Below are positions 1 to 5,184 of a DNA stretch of 5,184 nucleotides, piece after piece. The notes under the pieces are model-generated. The model was given only the letters and a program-made list of their open reading frames with translations. It was not told where the DNA came from and did not search any database. The stretch covers positions 1-5,184 of the forward strand of contig JAMCSN010000255.1 in NCBI GenBank assembly GCA_023381535.1, given 5' to 3'. Position 1 is the stretch's first letter. Each line of letters begins with the position of its first letter. The stretch is from Bacteroidota bacterium. GTDB lineage: Bacteria > Bacteroidota > Ignavibacteria > Ignavibacteriales > Melioribacteraceae. Position numbers and translations under genes: made by a program.

Positions 1-1
1 G

Positions 2-661
2 CATAAAGACGAAGCAGTTCCTTCCAAAGATATAAAAGCGGGTGACCCGCAAAAATTTGTTGAGAGCAACGAAACAACCCACTACTCGGTTTATGATGAA
101 AACGGAAATGCCGTAAGCGTTACAACAACTATAAATTCCGCATTTGGTTCCAAAATTGTCGTTGACGGCGCGGGATTTTTGTTGAACAACGAGATGGACG
201 ATTTCAGCGCCAAGCCGGGAGTTCCGAATCAATTCGGTTTGATGGGAACGGAAGGAAACTCAATTCAGCCGGGCAAGAGACCTCTTAGCTCTATGACACC
301 CACCATAGTTTTAAAAGATGATAAACCGTTCATCATCATCGGTTCGCCGGGCGGTTCAAGAATCATCACCACTGTGCTTCAAGTAATAATGAATTGCGTC
401 GACTTCGGCATGAATATAGCCGAGGCAATCTCGGCTCCAAGAATTCATCATCAATGGATGCCGGATGAAATTTTTTATGAAAATTATTCCTTTCCGAAAG
501 ACGTGAGAATTAATCTTGAGAAGATGGGTTACAAGTTTGAAGACGCTAATCGGAAATTTTCAATTCTTGGATTAGCCGAAGGGATAATGATAGATAACGG
601 CAGTCATGTAATTTTTGGCGCATCAGATCCAAGAGGCAGCGGGGCAGCGGTCGGTTTCTGA
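2..661 (+). CDS. ggt: Gamma-glutamyltransferase (glutathione hydrolase), C-terminal part; 5' end outside window
   Basis: The gene is open from the window edge and ends in TGA at 659-661, giving 219 visible residues. The family is an Ntn-hydrolase that cleaves itself into two subunits and hydrolyses or transfers the gamma-glutamyl group of glutathione and related compounds; it is periplasmic in Gram-negatives. The processing site is visible as SNE|TTHYS, with the catalytic threonine at codon 74-76 (visible residue 25, matching E. coli Thr391 from memory). At a constant offset follow the counterparts of Thr409 and Asn411 (residues 43, 45), Asp433 in NNEMDDFSAKPG (67), Ser462-Ser463 in KRPLSSM (96-97) and the GSPGGSR oxyanion loop (glycines 117-118). 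A lid loop (about residues 72-83, PGVPNQFGLMGT) is kept, as in E. coli and unlike the Bacillus enzyme. The small subunit would be 195 residues, close to the usual 190. All expected active-site residues are present. The signal peptide and most of the large subunit lie outside the window. Confidence 0.97.
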   Translation, partial: HKDEAVPSKDIKAGDPQKFVESNETTHYSVYDENGNAVSVTTTINSAFGSKIVVDGAGFLLNNEMDDFSAKPGVPNQFGLMGTEGNSIQPGKRPLSSMTPTIVLKDDKPFIIIGSPGGSRIITTVLQVIMNCVDFGMNIAEAISAPRIHHQWMPDEIFYENYSFPKDVRINLEKMGYKFEDANRKFSILGLAEGIMIDNGSHVIFGASDPRGSGAAVGF

Positions 662-709
662 TAGATCAATAAAGCAATAATACATATCAAATTATTATTT
701 CATCTATCA
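659..709. repeat. Imperfect long-range inverted repeat in the ggt-receptor spacer
   Basis: TGATAGAT at 659-666, overlapping the ggt stop codon, is exactly complementary to ATCTATCA at 702-709. Between the arms, AATAAT (676-681) can also pair with ATTATT (691-696) around a 9-base loop. The RNA could therefore fold into a weak two-tier stem ending six bases before the receptor's ribosome site. It is almost all A-U pairs and has no T-tract immediately after it, so it is not a convincing terminator. Chance pairing in A/T-rich DNA is a real alternative. Confidence 0.3.
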
Positions 710-714
710 ATATA

Positions 715-722
715 AGAGGAGG
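715..722 (+). promoter_or_regulatory. Strong Shine-Dalgarno site of the receptor gene
   Basis: AGAGGAGG is a near-perfect anti-16S match lying 4 bases before the ATG at 727. It decides the start: another ATG at 723 meets a stop codon after four codons, while the one at 727 opens directly into a signal peptide. No confident promoter hexamers were recognised in the 65-base spacer, so the receptor may be transcribed from the ggt promoter upstream or from a promoter not readable by eye. Confidence 0.85.
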
Positions 723-726
723 ATGT

Positions 727-3489
727 ATGTGCAGTAAATCTACAACCTATAAATGGCGGACGTTTGTGGTCTTTCTTGTTTTGTTCGCGTTTTCATTTGG
801 GGTAAAGGCATTTGCTCAGAGTTCGGGAAGCATCAAAGGCGTTGTTAAAGATGCCAAAACCGGCGAAACCTTGTTTGGCGCAAACGTTACCATTATCGGA
901 ACAACTATCGGCGCCAACACGGATGCGAACGGGGAGTACACACTTAAAGTTCCTGCCGCTCATTATCATGTTCAATTCAGCTACGTCGGTTATAAAACTG
1001 TTCGGTTCGATTTGGATGTAAAAGCCGGCGAAACTGTAACTCAAAATGTTGCAATGCAAAACGACTTGATCGGCACTCAAGAAGTTGTTGTGTTGGGAAC
1101 AAGAGCTCAAGATAGAACGGTTGTCAATTCCCCGGTGCCGATTGATGTTATCACTGCAAAAGATATTGAGCAATCGGGCTTCACACAAACAACGGATTTA
1201 TTGAAAGCATTGATTCCATCTTATAACGCACCCGAAGCCAGTATTACAGACGGTTCAGATCATGTTCGCCCGGCAACTCTTCGCGGTTTAAATCCAGATC
1301 AAGTTTTGGTTTTAGTTAACGGAAAAAGAAGATACACAAGCGCATTGGTAAATGTTAACGGAAGCGTTGGACGCGGTTCTTCGGGTACAGACCTTAATGC
1401 AATTCCCGCATCTGCAATCGAACGAATTGAGGTTCTGCGCGACGGTGCATCCGCTCAATATGGTTCCGACGCTATCGCCGGCGTAATAAATATAATCTTA
1501 AAAAGTAAAAAAGGATTTGATGCTTCAGCATCTTACGGTGAATACGTAACAAGCGTGCCGAGAGGATACTCCGAAGCCGAAGGAAATATTGCCGGTGAAA
1601 CTTCTGCAACATTTTCGTGGGATGGAAATAATCAGAATGCAAGCGTCACAGACGGTTTTTCAAAAATTGTTCACCTTGGTTACGGTTTTGATGTTAACGG
1701 CGGAACAGTTTACCTTAGCGGCGAATACAGAAAACATAATTTTACAGATCGCGCCGGACTTGATCCCCGTCAGCAATATTTTACAGTCAACGGTCAACCC
1801 GATCCGCGCGAAGCTACTATCGGTAGACTCAATCACAGATTCGGTGATGCCGATCTCGAAGATCTTGGCGTATTCGTAAATAGTTCAATCCCAGTTGCCG
1901 AAGGAGCACAATTCTATGCATTCGGCGGATATAGCATAAGAAACGGTTCGTCTGCTGGATTTTATAGACGAGCTCTCGATGACAGAACCGTGCGTGCAAT
2001 TTATCCCAGCGGATTTCTTCCTCTTATCGGTTCAAAAATTTACGACGGTTCAATTGTCGCCGGATTGAAAGGAAGTCTTGGTGAATGGGTTTACGATGTG
2101 GCGGAAGCATTCGGCGGAAACTCATTTAACTTCAGCGTGAATAACTCCGTAAACGTATCCTTAGGAACGGCAAGCCCAACATCATTCGATGCGGGCGCAT
2201 TGAAATTTTATCAGTCAACATCAACAATTGATTTTGTAAGACAATTTGATATCGGCACCGATAACCCTTTAAACTTTGCTGCGGGCGCGGAATTTAGATG
2301 GGAAAATTATCAGATTACTGCCGGTGATCTGGCTTCATACGAAGACGGCGGCGTAAAAATTCTCGATGGTCCTAATGCAGGAAAGTCGGCAGCCGCTGGC
2401 GCTCAAGTATTTCCTGGATTCTCTCCGGCAAATGCCCAAGATCAATCACGCACAAACGTTGGCGTTTATGTGGATTTGGAAAACCAGGCAACAGCGCAAT
2501 TAACTCTTGGCGCTGCCGCAAGATTTGAAAACTACAGCGACTTTGGTTCGACCGTTACAGGGAAATTTAACGCACGCTATGAACTTGTGCCGGGATTTGC
2601 TTTAAGAGCCGCAGTAAGTAACGGCTTCAGAGCTCCATCTTTATCTCAAGAATATTTCACCTCAATTGCTACAAACTTTATTGGCGGCGTTCCGTTTGAA
2701 CTTGGAACGTTCCCGGTAAATTCACCAACAGCAAAAGCATTAGGCGCAAAAGATCTCACCGCTGAAAAATCTGTGAATGTTAGCGGTGGCGTAACTTATA
2801 CCGACAATAATTTTTCTCTGACTGTTGACGGTTATCAAATCAACATTACAAACAGAATAGTGCTGACCGAAAACTTTACGGGAACAGGAATTGCAAACTT
2901 CTTGAAGTCCAAAGGCATCAACGCATCGGGCGGACGATTCTTTACGAACGCACTCGACACAAAAACCAAAGGTGTTGACATTACCGCTAAGTACGGCGTT
3001 TCGCTGGGTTCCGGAATTTTAAGATTAACAGCCGCTATGAACTTTAACCAAACAGATATTACAAACAAAGATCAAATTCAAACTCCGCCTGAACTGCAGG
3101 CAATTACAACGATTCCTTTGCTTGGCAGAGTTGAGCAGGGAAGATTTGAAAGAGGTCAGCCGTTAAGCTCATGGAATTTCCAGGCAAACTATTCCGTAGC
3201 CGAATGGAATTTTATGGCACGAGCAGAGCGGTACGGAGATATTACATTGTTCAACAACAATCCCGTTCAAGATCAAACATTCTCTTCTGTCTGGGTTGTT
3301 GATGCAGAAGCGGCATATAATATCATGAAAGGATTAACTCTTGGCGTCGGCGTAAATAATCTTTTCGATCAGTATCCCGACAAAGCGTTAAAGATAAACA
3401 GCTTTTTTGGAATTCTTGAATTCAGCGGCATGTCCCCTTCCGGCTTCAACGGCAGATATGTTTATACAAGAATAAATTATTCGTTGTAA
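727..3489 (+). CDS. TonB-dependent outer-membrane receptor with N-terminal carboxypeptidase-regulatory-like domain
   Basis: This is a complete 920-residue protein. Residues 1-30 form a Sec signal peptide (basic KWR, a hydrophobic core, then AFA|QS). Residues 34-111 are a carboxypeptidase-D regulatory-like beta-sandwich (GSIKGVVKDAKTGE, TDANGEYTLKV, FSYVGYKT), common on FCB-group receptors. A possible TonB-box region follows around 119-126 (EVVVLGTR). The plug spans about 131-260, with RPATLRGLNPDQVLVLVNGKR (181-201), DLNAIPASAIERIEVLRDG (222-240) and AQYGSDAIAGVINI (243-256). The rest is a 22-strand-type barrel, with NNLFDQYPD near its end and a final strand YVYTRINYSL. Such receptors use TonB-ExbBD energy to import iron chelates, vitamins, sugars or peptides. 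It is not SusC-like in context, since no SusD gene follows. The substrate cannot be read from sequence. The gene sits 65 bases after ggt on the same strand and ends at a strong terminator. Apart from Cys2 in the signal peptide I saw no cysteine. The reading frame is intact. Confidence 0.95.
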   Translation: MCSKSTTYKWRTFVVFLVLFAFSFGVKAFAQSSGSIKGVVKDAKTGETLFGANVTIIGTTIGANTDANGEYTLKVPAAHYHVQFSYVGYKTVRFDLDVKAGETVTQNVAMQNDLIGTQEVVVLGTRAQDRTVVNSPVPIDVITAKDIEQSGFTQTTDLLKALIPSYNAPEASITDGSDHVRPATLRGLNPDQVLVLVNGKRRYTSALVNVNGSVGRGSSGTDLNAIPASAIERIEVLRDGASAQYGSDAIAGVINIILKSKKGFDASASYGEYVTSVPRGYSEAEGNIAGETSATFSWDGNNQNASVTDGFSKIVHLGYGFDVNGGTVYLSGEYRKHNFTDRAGLDPRQQYFTVNGQPDPREATIGRLNHRFGDADLEDLGVFVNSSIPVAEGAQFYAFGGYSIRNGSSAGFYRRALDDRTVRAIYPSGFLPLIGSKIYDGSIVAGLKGSLGEWVYDVAEAFGGNSFNFSVNNSVNVSLGTASPTSFDAGALKFYQSTSTIDFVRQFDIGTDNPLNFAAGAEFRWENYQITAGDLASYEDGGVKILDGPNAGKSAAAGAQVFPGFSPANAQDQSRTNVGVYVDLENQATAQLTLGAAARFENYSDFGSTVTGKFNARYELVPGFALRAAVSNGFRAPSLSQEYFTSIATNFIGGVPFELGTFPVNSPTAKALGAKDLTAEKSVNVSGGVTYTDNNFSLTVDGYQINITNRIVLTENFTGTGIANFLKSKGINASGGRFFTNALDTKTKGVDITAKYGVSLGSGILRLTAAMNFNQTDITNKDQIQTPPELQAITTIPLLGRVEQGRFERGQPLSSWNFQANYSVAEWNFMARAERYGDITLFNNNPVQDQTFSSVWVVDAEAAYNIMKGLTLGVGVNNLFDQYPDKALKINSFFGILEFSGMSPSGFNGRYVYTRINYSL

Positions 3490-3512
3490 CGTCAGTTATC
3501 TAGTTTGAAAAG

Positions 3513-3538
3513 AAAAGCCCTCACACAGAGGGCTTTTT
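3513..3538. terminator. Bidirectional intrinsic terminator between convergent genes
   Basis: AAAAGCCCTC (3513-3522) pairs perfectly with GAGGGCTTTT (3528-3537) around a 5-base ACACA loop: a 10-bp stem with a six-pair GCCCTC core. On the + strand it runs into TTTTTGTTTT (3534-3543). On the - strand the complement of the A-run at 3508-3516 gives TTTTCTTTT. It therefore fits rho-independent termination both for the receptor (stop 24 bases upstream) and for the permease gene arriving from the other side (its stop codon is at 3565-3567). Confidence 0.93.
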
Positions 3539-3564
3539 GTTTTAAACAATTCTTCGCGGCAAGA

Positions 3565-4695
3565 TTATTCCAATCGCTTCTTAAATCTTTTTGCGCTGAG
3601 GAACAAAATTAATATGCCGAAGAGTAGCAGCATTCCCGTTTCCGGTATCAATTCAAAAAACGAAGCGCCTTTTAAAATAACACCGCGCAAAATAGTTATG
3701 TAGTAACGCAGCGGAATCAAATAAGTGATGTATTGGATTATCTTCGGCATGTTCTCTATTGGAAATGCAAACCCAGAGAGATAGATCATCGGCATCATTA
3801 TTCCGAACTGAGCGACCATCATTGCCTGCTGCTGCGTTTTTGAAATCGTAGAAATAAATAATCCGATTCCTAAAGTTGAAAGCACAAACAAAAAGGAAGA
3901 GGCAACTAAGAAAACGAAACTTCCTCTAACACCGATTCCAAACCAGAAAATCATCACACTCAAAACAATAAGCACATCTATAAAACCTAATATCCCGAAC
4001 GGTACAAGCTTTCCAATTATTAGCTGTGACGGTTTTATTGGCGTTACGATTAACTGCTCAAGTGTTCCAATCTCGCGCTCTTTAACAATTGCCATCGACA
4101 TAAGGATTGTGGTGATAATCATAAGTATCAATCCCATTATGCTCGGCACCATGAACACTCTGGTTTTCAGATCTGGATTATACCAAACTCGTACTACGGG
4201 AATTAGAGAGCCTGCCGCGGGAACTTTTATTCCGGTTCTATCGGCATTCTCGAGCAAAATACTTTTTGAATAGCTCGAAGCGATTCCTTGCAAATAACCG
4301 AACGCAATCGAGGTTTTATTTCCGTCGGAGCCGTCAAAGATTGTTTGTACCGGCGCGCTTTCCATACGGTTTATTTTCTTCTCGAAATCCTTTGGAATAA
4401 CGAGCGCCCATAAAACTTTGTTGCTGTTGATGTCGTCGTCAATCTGCTTGTAGCTGTCAACATAATCGTCTATTTGGAAATAACCTGAGCGCTCAAATTT
4501 TTCTATGAAGTCTCTGCTTGCCGCGGTTTTGTCTTGATCAAACACAGCCGTATGAACAGTGTTAACGTCCATGTTGGCGGCGTAACCGAGAACGATAAGT
4601 TGAATGACGGGCGCGAGAAATACTATTCCGAATAAACGCGGATCTCGTTTCAACTGAAGAAACTCTTTAATCATTATTTGAATTATCGTCTTCAT
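3565..4695 (-). CDS. ABC-2 type export permease (YbhS/YbhR/YhhJ-like)
   Basis: This is a complete 376-residue inner-membrane subunit of an ABC exporter. The N-terminal MKTIIQIMIKEFLQLKRDPR is the typical cytoplasmic entry helix, followed by TM1 (about 20-41). A large periplasmic domain (about 42-181) ends in the family motif VWYNP (170-174). TM2 is about 183-204. The cytoplasmic coupling segment KEREIGTLEQLIVTPIKPSQL (about 205-225), which contacts the ATPase, comes next, then three to four more helices with SGFAFPIENMP (307-317) and LRGVILKG (336-343), and a basic tail KRFKKRLE. Length matches E. coli YbhR/YbhS (about 370). I chose the ATG at 4695 over an in-frame TTG at 4719: the ATG has a modest GGGA nine bases upstream and gives the usual start, whereas the TTG has no ribosome site. 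It follows the second permease gene by 42 bases, so the two very likely form an operon with an ATPase and HlyD-type adaptor expected further upstream. The substrate is unknown; relatives export drugs and other xenobiotics. Confidence 0.93.
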   Translation of the reverse strand: MKTIIQIMIKEFLQLKRDPRLFGIVFLAPVIQLIVLGYAANMDVNTVHTAVFDQDKTAASRDFIEKFERSGYFQIDDYVDSYKQIDDDINSNKVLWALVIPKDFEKKINRMESAPVQTIFDGSDGNKTSIAFGYLQGIASSYSKSILLENADRTGIKVPAAGSLIPVVRVWYNPDLKTRVFMVPSIMGLILMIITTILMSMAIVKEREIGTLEQLIVTPIKPSQLIIGKLVPFGILGFIDVLIVLSVMIFWFGIGVRGSFVFLVASSFLFVLSTLGIGLFISTISKTQQQAMMVAQFGIMMPMIYLSGFAFPIENMPKIIQYITYLIPLRYYITILRGVILKGASFFELIPETGMLLLFGILILFLSAKRFKKRLE

Positions 4696-4737
4696 ATATG
4701 TCAATCCCAATTCTTCCAAAAGGGAAGATCTTTTATA

Positions 4738-5184
4738 TCACGCTATTTTTGATTTTTTATTGATAACAATCGAAAGCGTCATTAATATCATTGAAAAAAC
4801 AATCAAGTAAACTAGCTGCGGCCACAAAGATTCTATACCGACACCCTTTAACAAAATGCCGCGGAGAACAACCATAAAAAATTTTGCGGGGGTTATGTTT
4901 GTTAGAATTTGCACAACAGGCGGCATGCTCTCTATAGGAAAAACAAATCCGGAGAGAAGCATTGACGGAAGCATTGAAACAAGCGTTGCAATCTGAAAAG
5001 CCACCTGCTGTGTATCGGCAATACTTGAAACAATAATTCCGATGTTCAAAGAAGCGAACAAGAACAACAAGGTTGAAAAAAATAATAAAATGATGTTGCC
5101 GCGAATGGTTATTCCAAAAAGTATATAGCCTGCAATTAAAATAAACGTCGCTATCAGCAAAGAAATTAGACAGCTGAAACGGGA
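4738..5184 (-). CDS. Second ABC-2 type export permease, C-terminal part; 5' end outside window
   Basis: The frame is open from the window edge to TGA at 4738-4740, giving 148 visible residues, roughly the last 40% of a permease of this family. It aligns by eye with the C-terminus of the neighbouring permease: FGITIRGN against FGIGVRGS, SSIADTQQ against STISKTQQ, SGFVFPIESMP against SGFAFPIENMP, and LRGILLKG against LRGVILKG. Hydrophobic helices cover most of the fragment, with a short basic tail NKKSKIA. The missing part should hold TM1, the periplasmic domain and the ATPase-coupling segment. No start lies in the window: the in-frame TTG at 5160 falls inside a conserved helix and is not a plausible start. 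It is upstream of its paralogue in one transcription direction with a 42-base gap, matching the tandem ybhS-ybhR type arrangement in which two unequal permeases probably pair as a heterodimer. Confidence 0.92.
   Translation of the reverse strand, partial: SRFSCLISLLIATFILIAGYILFGITIRGNIILLFFSTLLFLFASLNIGIIVSSIADTQQVAFQIATLVSMLPSMLLSGFVFPIESMPPVVQILTNITPAKFFMVVLRGILLKGVGIESLWPQLVYLIVFSMILMTLSIVINKKSKIA

Noticed and set aside
179..661. An independent 160-residue ORF starting at TTG 179
   Set aside because: The same frame is open back to position 2 and includes the catalytic threonine of the transferase at 74-76; the TTG codes for an internal leucine in the conserved GFLLNN segment.
793..1188. 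Minus-strand ORF of 131 codons inside the receptor gene (also shorter ones at 812-1021 +, 1589-1879 + and 2835-3068 -)
   Set aside because: All lie in other frames of the receptor coding sequence, whose own frame has clear domains throughout; their translations show no recognisable domain.
727..3489. SusC-type glycan receptor of a polysaccharide utilisation locus
   Set aside because: No SusD-like lipoprotein follows; the receptor ends at a terminator and the next genes are convergent ABC permeases.
4699..4704. TTGACA on the minus strand just before the complete permease, resembling a -35 box
   Set aside because: It lies only three bases before the ATG, leaving no room for a -10 box and leader.
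4696..4719. TTG start at 4719 adding eight residues to the complete permease
   Set aside because: No ribosome site precedes it, and the ATG at 4695 gives the usual N-terminus of the family.
4718..4734. Small inverted repeat AAAAG...CTTTT between the two permease genes
   Set aside because: A five-pair, mostly A-T stem with a 7-base loop is too weak for a terminator, and the genes look co-transcribed.
5161..5184. Possible frameshift near the window edge in the second permease, because the first visible residues (SRFSCLIS) lack the proline seen at this place in the sibling (GKLVPF), while another frame reads Pro-Phe
   Set aside because: Only eight codons are visible and the alignment there is uncertain by one residue; the bases beyond 5184 are needed before any claim.

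Overview
The window looks like ordinary chromosome from a Gram-negative bacterium of the Bacteroidetes/Chlorobi/Ignavibacteria (FCB) lineage. The case rests on three things: a TonB-dependent receptor carrying an N-terminal carboxypeptidase-regulatory-like domain, moderate-to-low G+C with A/T-rich gaps between genes, and a strong AGAGGAGG ribosome site. Ignavibacteria-type is my best guess, but the phylum is an inference and the species cannot be named.

Layout. (1) Positions 2-661 (+) hold the 3' end of a gamma-glutamyltransferase gene: the whole catalytic small subunit plus the last residues of the large subunit. (2) Positions 662-726 are an A/T-rich spacer with a weak long-range inverted repeat and a strong ribosome site. 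(3) Positions 727-3489 (+) encode a complete 920-residue TonB-dependent outer-membrane receptor. (4) A compact bidirectional intrinsic terminator at about 3513-3538 separates this strand from the convergent genes. (5) Positions 3565-4695 (-) encode a complete ABC-2-type export permease. (6) Positions 4738-5184 (-) encode the C-terminal part of a second, paralogous permease that runs off the window edge.

How the genes work together. The transferase (periplasmic in the known Gram-negative enzymes) and the receptor lie head-to-tail 65 bases apart and may be co-transcribed, so a link between import of a gamma-glutamyl compound or peptide and its hydrolysis is conceivable but unproven. The two permeases form a tandem pair like E. 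coli YbhS/YbhR. By analogy, an ATPase and an HlyD-type membrane-fusion gene are expected beyond position 5184, making a drug/xenobiotic-type efflux pump. No mobile element, CRISPR array, RNA gene or clearly novel system was seen; the window reads as known families in a common arrangement.
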